This document shows, in pieces, positions 28,395 through 37,734 of a DNA stretch of 64,000 bases; the first letter of the stretch is position 1, and each line of letters opens with the position of its first letter. The position numbers and the translations under genes are program-made. The notes beneath the pieces are model-generated. The model saw only the letters and a program-made list of their open reading frames with translations. It searched no databases and was not told the origin of the DNA. This DNA comes from Bacteroidota bacterium (GTDB taxonomy: Bacteria; Bacteroidota; Ignavibacteria; Palsa-1295): contig JAJPIO010000014.1 of assembly GCA_021324735.1 (NCBI GenBank), forward strand, positions 231,632-295,631, written 5' to 3'.

Positions 28395-29227
28395 TGTCAT
28401 TACTCGAAACAGCTACGAAGCAGCCACGCGTCCGTGAACTCGAAGGAGTTGAAGGCATTACCGCCAACGACCGCTATTACTTTGGCTATCAATATGGCTT
28501 GGGTATTCAGCATATTGTGCCATACCTGCGCAGTAAATCTGTGCCGCTGAAAGACAAGAATATCTGCGAGATCGGATGCGGCGAGGGGGGTGTGCTTGCC
28601 GCGTTAGCTGATGAAGGCGCTACGCATTCTCTCGGTATCGATATTCGTCAAGAAGCGATCGACCGCGCCGAGATCATTTTTAGGGCACTGCATATTAATT
28701 CAGAGTTCCGAATTCACGATGTGACCAATCAGCCCACGCCGCCTGAATGGCGCGAACAGTTCGATTTTGTAACCCTGCGCGATGTGATGGAGCATCTTGA
28801 CGATACCGAAGACAGCCTTCGTCACGTCATGGATTTTCTGCGCCCAGGCGGCTATCTTTATGTCGTGTTTCCGCCATACTACTCACCGTATGGAGGCCAC
28901 CAACACTCCCTAGCGAATACGTGGGGTAAGTTGCCGTTCATCCAGTTCCTGGGAGACGGCATGTTCAATGCGATGATCAAATCGGGAAGATCGATCGATA
29001 TTGATGAAGTAACGCGACTTCGACACATCCGCTTAACGATCGATAAGTTTCGGAATGCCGTTGAGAACGTTGGCTTTCAAATGATCGACGAAGAGCTTTA
29101 CTTTTTGCGTCCAGTATTTAAGCTCAAATTTGGTGTGCCCGCATTGAAGGTGAATTTTCTTAAGCACATTCCATTCGTTCGCGAAGTAGCAGCGCTTGAA
29201 GCGGCCTATCTTCTTCGCAAACCGTAA
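28394..29227 (+). CDS. Class I SAM-dependent methyltransferase (second of pair)
   Basis: 277 residues. Motif I NICEIGCGEGGVLAALADEG near 57, then SLGIDIRQEAIDRAE, FDFVTLRDVMEHLDD and FLRPGGYLYVVFPPYYSPYGGHQH. The histidine-rich post-motif segment and long C-terminal helical part resemble methyltransferases found in O-antigen or glycan clusters. ATG overlaps the previous stop (TGATG). Converges on the membrane glycosyltransferase gene 4 bp later. Confidence 0.9.
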   Translation: MSLLETATKQPRVRELEGVEGITANDRYYFGYQYGLGIQHIVPYLRSKSVPLKDKNICEIGCGEGGVLAALADEGATHSLGIDIRQEAIDRAEIIFRALHINSEFRIHDVTNQPTPPEWREQFDFVTLRDVMEHLDDTEDSLRHVMDFLRPGGYLYVVFPPYYSPYGGHQHSLANTWGKLPFIQFLGDGMFNAMIKSGRSIDIDEVTRLRHIRLTIDKFRNAVENVGFQMIDEELYFLRPVFKLKFGVPALKVNFLKHIPFVREVAALEAAYLLRKP

Positions 29228-29230
29228 TCG

Positions 29231-31291
29231 TTACGGTGCGGAGTTGTAATTCACTTTGAATAATTGGCCCGAGTTGTTATTCATTGCCTGAAAGGGAAGA
29301 ACGCGTTGAAACATGCGTCTTTTGATTTGCTGGTCTGCAAACGCCGCAAACTGATTGCCGAATAAAGCCACATACTGTGGCTTGGAATCAATGATCGTTT
29401 TTAGTAGCCCCTCTGATTCGCCAAGGGCAAGTTCATTAGCTGTCGGAATGTTCGTCAGATGTCCAGCAAGGTCAATAACTGGACGATCTGCACCCCAGGC
29501 CACCACGCCGATATGATTGGTTGCGATAACGTCCCACGATTGCGTTACATACGAGATAGATCGAGCGAAGCTCATCTCCTGATCGGTAACGCGGACATTG
29601 TTCGCAAACTGATTTGCCCCAGTGGGAAGTCGTGAGATATTCCACGCAAGCAAAATGAGCAATCCGGCTCGAAGAACGCGCACCGATTGTGCCGGCAATT
29701 TCGATTCGTGTTCGCCGTTGCCGTTCAAGTATTGCATGCGATTCCGCTCTTCCTCGGTCACGAAATGCTCCAATTGCTTTTTACTCAAAAGTATACCGCT
29801 ATGACGAAGGCCAAGCAACAAGAGCAGTGCGGTAAAAATAATTAGAAGTATGTTCGGTATCCACGTGAGAAAGGGGGTGCTTGGTGTTGTCGAGAGGTCA
29901 TATGTGAAGCCAAAGATCAATAGGCCAATTGCAAGCGACAACAGCATCTGTTTGGGTGAGACACTACGCAATAGGCCATACCGCACAATTGTATAGACGG
30001 AGAGAATTCCGGCTAAGGCATAGATCGGCAGAATAAAATGGACCTCGCGATTCGAAGCACCGAACCAGTCATCTCGGCCGAGAACAAATGCGTGCAAATA
30101 GGGAAATACCAGGATGGAAACGACCGCAAGCGAAAACAAATGATCGATCCGGTCGCGAAGGATGAGGCGATTCTTAAACCGAAAGAAAATAGCGACTGGT
30201 ATCGTTAGGAGCCACAACGGATTTTCCGGTAAATACACGGTTTGTATCATCGCCCATAGGCCTCGGAAACTGGTTATGGTCTGGAGGCTGAGCCGTCCAA
30301 TATTACCGTGGCGAACGAGCCGAAGAGCGGAGTGCTTGCCAAGCCCTGTATAGAAGGTTAGAGGGACTAACGAGCCTGACTCCGAGTAACTCGTTGCAGC
30401 TACAGGCGCCACGACGACAATGAACGCGAGCAACATTACCATCGCTTCGATGAGTGGGCTGGATGTCCTTAGTCCTTGCTTTACCTCGATACGGCCTCGA
30501 ATAAAATCATCGATGAGTACAATGGCAAAGATCGCGGCGACTTCGGGCCGAGTAAGCGTCCCCAAGCCTAGGATCGCACCGCTGATAAAGGATTGCAGCC
30601 AATGCGATTGAGAGCGGGGACGAGCAAAGTACCACCAGAGCCCTCCGATGACCAGGGCCGAAGAAAGCGTGGATTCCAATCCGGAAAGCTCCGCCCATCC
30701 CAACGATGCCGAGGTAACGATCAGTACTCCGCCCAGCAAAGAAGAAGCGTAATCGAGCTCAACCGCTCGAAGTAGCCGAAAGGCGTAATAGCCAGTGAGG
30801 AATAGGAAAATCGTCCCGAGAAGTTTGCCGGCAAGTATGGGGTCGTGGAATAGATTAGCGGCCAGTGAAAGCAGAACGACCCAGAATGGCGATGTCGGTC
30901 CGGCGGTAGGCTTACCGGCGTTATACTCGAAAGAAACGTGATGAAAGAAATTACGAGCATACACCTGTTCGATCCATGACTCATCCGTTGGGAAGCCAAG
31001 CGTACTCGCGACCACTAGCTCATGCACGAGGAAGAGTACCGCAATAGCGGCAGAAAGCAGTACAAAGAACGTCGAGGGGGAAATGCGGCGCCACCATGGT
31101 ACTTTTGGCCAGGGAGCTGAGCCCATAATCGCGAGCGAATCGCCAAGGCCCAGCGAAGACATTGCTGCCGCTTCCGTCGCGAATGGCGGGGAAGCGAGTG
31201 GAGAATGAAGCGTAGAGAGGGAAGAAGTATCAATGCGCTGGGAGGGACGAGCGATAGCGTCATTACTCGCTTTTATTGTGATCTCCTGCAT
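29231..31291 (-). CDS. GT-C-like integral membrane glycosyltransferase candidate
   Basis: 686 residues from ATG 31291, which has GGAG eight nt upstream. The frame extends to a TTG at 31399 but that would overlap the divergent gene start. After a ~65-residue low-complexity Ser/Ala/Pro cytoplasmic tail come about 11-13 membrane segments. The first loop has DESWIEQVYARNFFHHVSFEYNAGKP..GPTSPFWVVLL, resembling the 'YN.G....G.TSPLW' loop of polyprenyl-phosphate-sugar-using GT-C enzymes; the Asp-Glu pair would be the catalytic acid position. The C-terminal ~120 residues are soluble and probably periplasmic. Donor sugar unknown. Confidence 0.7.
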   Translation of the reverse strand: MQEITIKASNDAIARPSQRIDTSSLSTLHSPLASPPFATEAAAMSSLGLGDSLAIMGSAPWPKVPWWRRISPSTFFVLLSAAIAVLFLVHELVVASTLGFPTDESWIEQVYARNFFHHVSFEYNAGKPTAGPTSPFWVVLLSLAANLFHDPILAGKLLGTIFLFLTGYYAFRLLRAVELDYASSLLGGVLIVTSASLGWAELSGLESTLSSALVIGGLWWYFARPRSQSHWLQSFISGAILGLGTLTRPEVAAIFAIVLIDDFIRGRIEVKQGLRTSSPLIEAMVMLLAFIVVVAPVAATSYSESGSLVPLTFYTGLGKHSALRLVRHGNIGRLSLQTITSFRGLWAMIQTVYLPENPLWLLTIPVAIFFRFKNRLILRDRIDHLFSLAVVSILVFPYLHAFVLGRDDWFGASNREVHFILPIYALAGILSVYTIVRYGLLRSVSPKQMLLSLAIGLLIFGFTYDLSTTPSTPFLTWIPNILLIIFTALLLLLGLRHSGILLSKKQLEHFVTEEERNRMQYLNGNGEHESKLPAQSVRVLRAGLLILLAWNISRLPTGANQFANNVRVTDQEMSFARSISYVTQSWDVIATNHIGVVAWGADRPVIDLAGHLTNIPTANELALGESEGLLKTIIDSKPQYVALFGNQFAAFADQQIKRRMFQRVLPFQAMNNNSGQLFKVNYNSAP

Positions 31292-31392
31292 CCCTGATAC
31301 TCCGTTCTGCACTAAGGATGCTAACCGATGAATCGAGGAGGTTGTTCGGGGCCAACTGAACCGTTGACTCAATAAGCTTGTATTATCTCGCC

Positions 31393-32742
31393 GTGTCAAA
31401 CTCTGAGAAAAAATACGTTCTCTTTATAACCTATTATTTCCCTCCCGCCGGAGGGCCGGGTGTACAACGTGTCCTTAAATTTTTGAAGTACCTGCGCGAT
31501 TTTGGCTGGACGCCGATCGCACTTGTTCCCAAAGATCCGGAATATCAGGCACGCGATGAATCACTCGCGAAAGAACTGCCCGAGGACCTTATTATACGGC
31601 GTGCGCCAATATTCGAGCCGTACGATCTCTACCGTAAGTTTACTGGCAAAGCGAAGGGTGTTTCCCTCGATGTCAATGTGATCAAAGAAGAAGGCGCGAA
31701 ACGCTCGACGAGCGAGCAGATCGCTGAGTTTGTACGCGCAACACTCTTCATTCCGGACGCTCGAATCGGCTGGCTTCTTAATGCTGTAAAAGAGGGGCGG
31801 CAGATCTTACGAGAATATCCTGTTAAAGCGATCTATTCCTCTTCGCCGCCTTATACTCCAGCGCTGGTCGCTCGCAGGTTGCACCGCTTATCAAAGATAC
31901 CATGGATTGCCGGCTTCCGAGATCCATGGACGGGATTCCATAATACTCCAAATCGTTGGTTCTTGCCCCGGTCCATCGATCGTTCGCTGGAACGCGCGGT
32001 ATTCAAAGAAGCAAATTTGGTTGAAGTAGCTTGGAAGGGAATCGCCGCAGATGCGCTTGGCAAATATCCTGAATTGCCGAAAGAGAAGTTCATTCATATT
32101 CCAAACGGCTTCGATAGTGCCGATTTCCCCGAACGGGATATCGCAAAGCGTGCGGTACTTCCGAAGAACGAGAAATGTACGATCACCTACTCGGGTTCGC
32201 TGTATGGTCCGCGCAATCCACTTAGCTTTATCAAAGCGATCGAATCTCTTGTCGAGCACAAGGAGATCGATCCATCCAAGATGAAGCTTCGCTTTGTGGG
32301 GCGTTTTGGTGCAGAGATACACGAAATGCTCGATCGTCCCCTTGTGCGACCAATGGTGGAGAAGATCGAGTATGTGCCACATGCCCGAGCGGTCGAATTG
32401 TTGCTCGATAGTGATGCTTTGCTTCTTATCGTCGATGAAGTGCCGACCGTTGCTGCCATTGTGCCGGGCAAAGTCTATGAATATCTCGGTGCGATGCGCC
32501 CGCTCATTGCGATCGCGCCGCCGGAAGGGGCCATCGGCGATCTTTTGCGTGAGACTGGCTCCGGCGAAACGATTCGCCAGTCGGACATCGAAGGACAAGC
32601 GCGTCTTATTAAACGCCTTTACAATGATTGGCAAAAGAGCACCAGCAGCTTTGCCATGCAGCCGGAAATGATCTCGCAATATGAGCGGCGCGAAGCTACT
32701 CGAAAGCTCGCCGGTCTTTTCGATAGCATCTCGAAGCAATGA
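31393..32742 (+). CDS. Glycosyltransferase, family 4-like
   Basis: 449 residues from GTG 31393 (a TTG at 31378 is also in frame). N-terminal YVLFITYYFPPAGGPGVQRVLKFLKYL is characteristic of GT-B enzymes with the PPxxGG acceptor loop. IYSSSPPYTPALVARRL, PWIAGFRDPWTG and the donor region ITYSGSLYGPRNPLSFIKAIE, PGKVYEYLGAMRPLIAIAPPEG complete the family pattern. Shares its upstream region with the divergent GT-C gene (about 100 bp) and overlaps prmC by 4 bp. Confidence 0.9.
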   Translation: MSNSEKKYVLFITYYFPPAGGPGVQRVLKFLKYLRDFGWTPIALVPKDPEYQARDESLAKELPEDLIIRRAPIFEPYDLYRKFTGKAKGVSLDVNVIKEEGAKRSTSEQIAEFVRATLFIPDARIGWLLNAVKEGRQILREYPVKAIYSSSPPYTPALVARRLHRLSKIPWIAGFRDPWTGFHNTPNRWFLPRSIDRSLERAVFKEANLVEVAWKGIAADALGKYPELPKEKFIHIPNGFDSADFPERDIAKRAVLPKNEKCTITYSGSLYGPRNPLSFIKAIESLVEHKEIDPSKMKLRFVGRFGAEIHEMLDRPLVRPMVEKIEYVPHARAVELLLDSDALLLIVDEVPTVAAIVPGKVYEYLGAMRPLIAIAPPEGAIGDLLRETGSGETIRQSDIEGQARLIKRLYNDWQKSTSSFAMQPEMISQYERREATRKLAGLFDSISKQ

Positions 32743-33602
32743 CGTGGCGCGAAGTCATCGCAACTGCCACTAAACGGCTGACAGAGGCCGGTGTTGAAGA
32801 CCCGCAACTTAATGCAGAATATCTTGCCGCCCATGTATTAGGCCATAAGAATCGCTCGGATATTCGCCCATACCTCAATACGGAGCTTTCCCAAGCGAAA
32901 GCTTCATGCTTTGAAGAGCTGGTTGCTCGACGCGAGAAGCGTGAGCCGTTACAATATATTTTAGGCGAATGGGAGTTCTTTGGTCTGCCTATGATAGTTG
33001 GTCCAGGCGCTCTTATTCCTCGCCCCGAGACGGAGGTCTTAGTGGAAGAGGCGCTGAAGGAAGCGGGTGGGATGTCATCTACGATATCAATCCTCGATAT
33101 AGGTACTGGGTCCGGAGCGATTGCATTAGCATTAGCATACAAGCTTCCACAAAGTAACGTGATCGGACTCGATGTGAGCGATGAGGCACTCGCCGTTGCA
33201 GAAATGAATCGGCAAAATCTCAATATAAAAAATGTGGAATTTCGGTCTGCCGATATCTTCGCTGATAACTGGCTTCCCGGTTTTATCCATTCGGTCGATC
33301 TTTTAGTTAGCAACCCCCCTTATGTTAGCATAGAGGATTTTCATACCCTTGCTCCTGAACTCCGTTTATATGAGCCGAGGCAAGCCCTTACGGATGAATC
33401 AACAGGACTTATATTCTACGATCGTATTTCGGCGCTCGCCTCTCAACTGCTTTCTTCCCGCGGCAGAGTATTAGTAGAACTCGGCTTTGGTTTGGAGAAC
33501 GACGTTCAAACTATCATGGAAAAAGCAGGGCTGACCGTGCTCCGCATCGTTAATGATCTTGCAGGGATCCCTCGTGTTTTAGTAGCGAAACGGTCGAGCT
33601 GA
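32739..33602 (+). CDS. prmC: Release factor glutamine methyltransferase
   Basis: 287 residues. Methylates the Gln of the GGQ motif in release factors. N-terminal helical domain ends near residue 80; the SAM domain has ILDIGTGSGAIALALA (motif I), VIGLDVSDEALAVAEMN and the diagnostic LLVSNPPYVS (NPPY, binds the Gln side chain). PLQYILGEWEFFGL and IPRPETEVLVEEAL are also typical PrmC. The gene overlaps the preceding glycosyltransferase by ATGA although functions are unrelated. prfA is not adjacent. Confidence 0.96.
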   Translation: MTWREVIATATKRLTEAGVEDPQLNAEYLAAHVLGHKNRSDIRPYLNTELSQAKASCFEELVARREKREPLQYILGEWEFFGLPMIVGPGALIPRPETEVLVEEALKEAGGMSSTISILDIGTGSGAIALALAYKLPQSNVIGLDVSDEALAVAEMNRQNLNIKNVEFRSADIFADNWLPGFIHSVDLLVSNPPYVSIEDFHTLAPELRLYEPRQALTDESTGLIFYDRISALASQLLSSRGRVLVELGFGLENDVQTIMEKAGLTVLRIVNDLAGIPRVLVAKRSS

Positions 33603-33641
33603 GAAGAAAACGGTTTTTCAAAATTTTCTTCGAAATTATGT

Positions 33642-33679
33642 TATTTTTGCCATATTTGAAAGGTGGCACAGTATTAGCT
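33642..33679 (+). promoter_or_regulatory. Candidate promoters upstream of rpoN
   Basis: Two signals overlap. TATTTTTG at 33642-33649 matches the Bacteroidota -7 consensus. TGGCAC-N7-GCT at 33664-33679 fits a sigma-54 -24/-12 element with exact 10-nt spacing (TGGCAC then TAGCT against consensus TTGCA). The second would imply RpoN acting on its own gene. Leader to the rpoN ATG is about 175-215 nt. Neither is proven. Confidence 0.35.
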
Positions 33680-33866
33680 GTTCTTAACGGTGCCGAAAGG
33701 AATTCTCTTGAAAGCCGATGCCTTATTAAGGCAGATTCGGTTGCCGAATTCGTAGAGTACTTTTCCGTATTACAGTTTGGTTGCCGACACTAGCTGGTCT
33801 CGCACCAGCCTTAGTTGGCTCTGATATTTGAAACAGGACTCAGGTCAACGAGTAGATAGGTAATAG

Positions 33867-35477
33867 ATGCTACAACTCCGTCAAAGCCAATCGCTACAGC
33901 AGCGCCTAACGCCGCAGCAGGTTCAATACCTGAAACTGTTGCAATTGCCCATTCTTTCGCTCGAGCAGCGGATCAAGTCTGAGATCGAAGAGAATCCAAT
34001 GCTGGAAGAAGCGATGGAGGAAGAGGAGCGTGAAGAGCGGGCTGCAGAAGCATCAGTTACCGAAGCTGTTGAAATGCCGGCGGATGAACCAGTCCTCGAA
34101 CCGGCGGCCGAACTTACGTCATCTTCGGATGAAGCTCTCTTAGAGCGTGCTCAACGTGACCTTCAACGTACTCGCGAACGGGATGAGCGAGCCGCCCAGG
34201 ATGAACGTGTCGATTCCTCGAACGACTACTCCTTTGAAGATTTTATGAACGACGACACGGAAGGCTATAAAACGCCGACCGCACATGCCGTCGATGAAGA
34301 CCGTGAGGACATGCCCCATGCGGCCATTGAATCCTTTACCGAGTCGCTCTACAATCAAATTGCAATGCTGAATCTTCCGGACCGCTATCGTGCGCTTGCG
34401 GAAGAGATCGTGGGTTCACTCGATGAGGACGGTTATCTTCGGGTACCGATCGAGCAGGTCGCTCGCGATGCGGGTGTCTTTTATGGCGATGAATACACCA
34501 TCGCCGAAGCTGAGGCCGTACTCCGCAAAATTCAGAAACTCGATCCTCCGGGGATCGCTGCACGCGACCTTCGTGAGTGCCTTTCAGTTCAGCTCGAGGT
34601 GATGCCAAATCACAATCCGACGCGCGAAGTTGCCCGCCGGATCATCCGTGACCGCTTCGACGATTTCGTGAACAAGCGTTTTACAGCGCTCTCCCGTCAT
34701 CTTGGTATGGACCTCGGTGAACTCAAGTCCGCCATCGAGCTTATTCAGCACCTGAATCCGAAACCAGGGGCCCCAGCCGGGGATATGGCCGAGGGTACCA
34801 AATATATTACCGCCGATTTCTATATCGAGAAGAGCCCGGACGGAAAAGATTTTATCATTACGTTGAACGAGCGCGGTGTGCCGCCACTGCGCGTGAATGC
34901 TGCCTACAAAGATCTCATTCGTAAGCAGGCTCCGGAGCATGGTAAATCGCTGACGCCGGAAGCAAAAGATTTTATCAAGAAGAAATTCGAAGCGGCGAAA
35001 TTCTTCATCATGGCGATCTACCAGCGCCGTGAAACGATGATGCGGGTCATGCAATCGATCGTCACGCATCAGCGAGCCTTTTTTGAAAAAGGCGAAAAGT
35101 TCTTAAAGCCGCTGATCTATAAGACCATCGCCGAGGACATCGGGATGGATATTTCGACCATCTGCCGTGTAGTAAATGGTAAGTATTGCCAGACGGATTT
35201 TGGTGTATTCGAACTAAAGTATTTCTTCTCCGAAGCTATCCCGACCCATGCGGGAGAAGGTGGCGAGAACAGTGATGGCGAAGCCGTTGCTAATAAAGTG
35301 GTAAAATCGCGCATCAAGGATATTATCGATGCCGAGTCCGGCACGGAGCCGCTTTCGGATGAGAAGATCGTTCAGTTGCTCAACGCGGAAGGCTTTGATG
35401 TTGCGCGCCGCACGGTTGCAAAATATCGCGAGCAGATGAATATTCCGGTAGCCCGATTGCGGAAGAAACTGGTATAA
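33867..35477 (+). CDS. rpoN: RNA polymerase sigma-54 factor
   Basis: 536 residues. Region I is Gln/Leu-rich (LRQSQSLQQRLTPQQVQYLKLLQLPILSLEQRI, activator response), region II is a long acidic linker (~45-150, Glu/Asp-rich), then the core-binding domain (ESLYNQIAMLNLP, IVGSLDEDGYL, LRKIQKLDPPGIAARDLRECL), the central HTH (AEDIGMDISTICRVVNGKYCQ) and the C-terminal RpoN box ARRTVAKYREQ. All domains are present. It directs RNA polymerase to -24/-12 promoters with AAA+ activators; no activator is encoded in the window. A hairpin with T-tract after the gene overlaps the start of the next gene. Confidence 0.97.
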   Translation: MLQLRQSQSLQQRLTPQQVQYLKLLQLPILSLEQRIKSEIEENPMLEEAMEEEEREERAAEASVTEAVEMPADEPVLEPAAELTSSSDEALLERAQRDLQRTRERDERAAQDERVDSSNDYSFEDFMNDDTEGYKTPTAHAVDEDREDMPHAAIESFTESLYNQIAMLNLPDRYRALAEEIVGSLDEDGYLRVPIEQVARDAGVFYGDEYTIAEAEAVLRKIQKLDPPGIAARDLRECLSVQLEVMPNHNPTREVARRIIRDRFDDFVNKRFTALSRHLGMDLGELKSAIELIQHLNPKPGAPAGDMAEGTKYITADFYIEKSPDGKDFIITLNERGVPPLRVNAAYKDLIRKQAPEHGKSLTPEAKDFIKKKFEAAKFFIMAIYQRRETMMRVMQSIVTHQRAFFEKGEKFLKPLIYKTIAEDIGMDISTICRVVNGKYCQTDFGVFELKYFFSEAIPTHAGEGGENSDGEAVANKVVKSRIKDIIDAESGTEPLSDEKIVQLLNAEGFDVARRTVAKYREQMNIPVARLRKKLV

Positions 35478-35592
35478 CCCCGTCGATTCCACCGATTCCA
35501 TCTGAGGAAAAAATTGGGTCTTAGTAAGGCTGATTCGTTGCCTCAATTCTTAACTGCGTTGGGTAATTTATAGTACTGACTAGAGTACACGT

Positions 35593-35600
35593 TATATTTG
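35593..35600 (+). promoter_or_regulatory. Candidate -7 element (TATATTTG) directly before a GTG start
   Basis: TATATTTG ends five bases before the GTG of the glycoside hydrolase gene. If it is a -7 element, transcription would begin at or just beyond the start codon, giving a leaderless mRNA. No clear -33 TTTG is seen. Confidence 0.35.
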
Positions 35601-35631
35601 GGCTGTGAGACTCATCTCCACAGCCCTTTTT
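35600..35631 (+). terminator. Hairpin plus T-tract that contains the next gene's start codon
   Basis: GGGCTGTG (35600-35607) pairs perfectly with CACAGCCC (35619-35626) over an 11-nt loop, followed by TTTTT. This is a good intrinsic terminator for rpoN read-through. The GTG start of the following gene (35605-35607) lies inside the left arm, so the hairpin would both end incoming transcripts and hide the start in any long mRNA. Confidence 0.7.
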
Positions 35632-37734
35632 ATTTGTGTCTGTGTGCTCGCCTGCATCCCTCAGGCGAACATCGCTAATGCGGCACCGCCCGACGCGATC
35701 GTGTTTTCGAACATGCCGGATACCGTAAGTGCCTTCACGGTCCTTCAACAAAAATTTTACTTTAAGATAGGCAGCGATACCCTTCGCTGGTTCGAGATAC
35801 ACTGGCGAAGCGAGGATGGCAGCGATCTGCTTGTCAATGCAGGATACTACACGTCCGACGATTCGATTACGCTATCTTACAACGTACCATCGGCCAACGC
35901 AAAGAAATGCTATTTCTGGGCTTGGTGCTCTCACGACCGCTCCTGGGCAACTCAGGTGTGGAGTGGCGAATCCAAGCATGCCGTCATTCGAGCGGTACTG
36001 CGTACCTACGATTGGGTTATCACGCCATCGAAGGCTTTTGTCGCTGTCGGAGACTCGTTGAGCATCGCTGTGAGTGTGTCTTGGAATCCATCGCAAGGGG
36101 AGATTTTTCCCTATCTGTTTTGCGATCTTGGCAGCGACGCGGATTTGCATCTTTATGCTCGGGCAATAGGCTATGATGTCCAGGCGGGCCAGACATCCTT
36201 TGTTTTCCCGTTCCATATACTAAGGCGTGCGGCGGGACGTACATTGAAAGTACGGTGCTATTTGACGGATGGCTTCGATCCGAACGGGCCGGTTCTATCG
36301 GAAACTTCGACAAACATTAGCGTCGGGCCATTAACAGTACAAGATACCTCGCGCCAACAGCTTCAACTCGCAGATTTTAGCTGGTCGGTTGGCGGCAAGC
36401 GGTTATTCCTCAATGGTGTAGACCTTACCTCGAATTGGGTGTCATGGGGTAGCGCAACGCTCGAGCTCGAAGTGAGCAAAATGGCAAGCCATAATCTTAA
36501 TTATATCCGGTTATGGTGGGATTGGTCGGCCTATGAGCCATCGCCGGGAGTATTCTCCTCCGCAATTAAAGCAAAGATCGCACACATGCTTCGAGTTACC
36601 GAAGCGCATGGCATCTATGTAGAATTGGTACCGGTAGGGAATTGGGGCGGTTGGGTTTTCGACATGTACCGCGATCACTGGTGGACTGATTCCGTCAATC
36701 AGGCGGCGCAGTATCGTTATTTCAATGAGGTCGCTAAATTTGTATTGTCAACAGGTGCACGGAATATCGCATACATTAGCTTGATGCAGGAGGGTGGCTC
36801 CGGCTTTGATTGGTTCGATCCGAAACTGACGCCATCTGGTTGGCAGAGCTATCCAGGTCTGCTCGATTCCCTGGAAGCACTCGCTGATTGGAAGAATTGG
36901 CTTCGCATTAATTCACGTCCATCGAATTGGACCTACGACTCGTCAGTCACGGAGTTCGGCCGTTTTGCATCCGAGAAATTCAACGATCTAATTACATTGC
37001 GGCGCAAGGCGGTCGAGGATGCAGCGGGCTCGGAATTTCGCGTTGGCCTCGAAGGAGGACAAGGCGGCTTCCAATACGACCGTAACATTCTGGGTTTTGC
37101 TCCCGGTTATTATTTGAAGGCCGAACGTTGGTGTCATCTGGTCGACGTTGCGGAGATTCACAACTATGTTCCAAACGGGTTTGCCGGATACTGGGACTAT
37201 GCGGTCGGCATTAAAACGTATGATAGTGTTGTGCATCAATTCGGAGTACCTGCTAATATAGGGGAGTACCAATATACCTGGGCTGGCCATGGGGCGGGCA
37301 ATGTGAATAATGACTCTATGCCGTATGCCTGGAATGAACTTCGCAAGAAATTGGATACCATGCGCTTATGTGGTGTACTCGGTTGTGCGATCTGGAATTG
37401 GATGGACTATGATGACCGCAAATTGGGATTGGAAGATACCGGACTCCATCCGCGTCCAATTCTCGATTCGTTAGCTCAATGGGCAAGCTCCTGGAATTTA
37501 TCTGTGGCATTGAATGGAAATGCATTCCATTCAACATTAGCTCTCTCGCCGAATCCTGCAGCGCCAGGAGAGAACACAGTAATAAACGGCGCAGACGACG
37601 GTACACCGGTCTGCGTATCGGATTTGCTGGGGCGAAAGCTTACGTGTAGAAGTACGTCCTTTACTGCGCCAGCAACACCCGGCGTATATATTGTCCGAGT
37701 CGGAGAAACTGCCCTAAAGCTTCTCGTAAGGTGA
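35605..37734 (+). CDS. Secreted glycoside-hydrolase-like protein with T9SS sorting domain
   Basis: 709 residues. GTG start gives a signal peptide (MRLISTALFICVCVLACIPQ; cut near ANA-APP). Residues ~30-235 are beta-rich, Ig-like. Residues ~250-620 look like a (beta/alpha)8 hydrolase of the GH5/clan-A kind: FLNGVDLTSNWVSW, NYIRLWWDWSAYEPSPGVF, GIYVELVPVGNWGGWV, AYISLMQEGG (acid/base Glu position, Q-E rather than N-E) and NIGEYQYTW (nucleophile Glu). The last ~75 residues (LALSPNPAAPGEN..., CVSDLLGRKL..., YIVRVGETALKLLVR) form a type IX sorting domain. Probably cleaves polysaccharide outside the cell. The stop directly abuts the convergent kinase gene. Confidence 0.78.
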   Translation: MRLISTALFICVCVLACIPQANIANAAPPDAIVFSNMPDTVSAFTVLQQKFYFKIGSDTLRWFEIHWRSEDGSDLLVNAGYYTSDDSITLSYNVPSANAKKCYFWAWCSHDRSWATQVWSGESKHAVIRAVLRTYDWVITPSKAFVAVGDSLSIAVSVSWNPSQGEIFPYLFCDLGSDADLHLYARAIGYDVQAGQTSFVFPFHILRRAAGRTLKVRCYLTDGFDPNGPVLSETSTNISVGPLTVQDTSRQQLQLADFSWSVGGKRLFLNGVDLTSNWVSWGSATLELEVSKMASHNLNYIRLWWDWSAYEPSPGVFSSAIKAKIAHMLRVTEAHGIYVELVPVGNWGGWVFDMYRDHWWTDSVNQAAQYRYFNEVAKFVLSTGARNIAYISLMQEGGSGFDWFDPKLTPSGWQSYPGLLDSLEALADWKNWLRINSRPSNWTYDSSVTEFGRFASEKFNDLITLRRKAVEDAAGSEFRVGLEGGQGGFQYDRNILGFAPGYYLKAERWCHLVDVAEIHNYVPNGFAGYWDYAVGIKTYDSVVHQFGVPANIGEYQYTWAGHGAGNVNNDSMPYAWNELRKKLDTMRLCGVLGCAIWNWMDYDDRKLGLEDTGLHPRPILDSLAQWASSWNLSVALNGNAFHSTLALSPNPAAPGENTVINGADDGTPVCVSDLLGRKLTCRSTSFTAPATPGVYIVRVGETALKLLVR

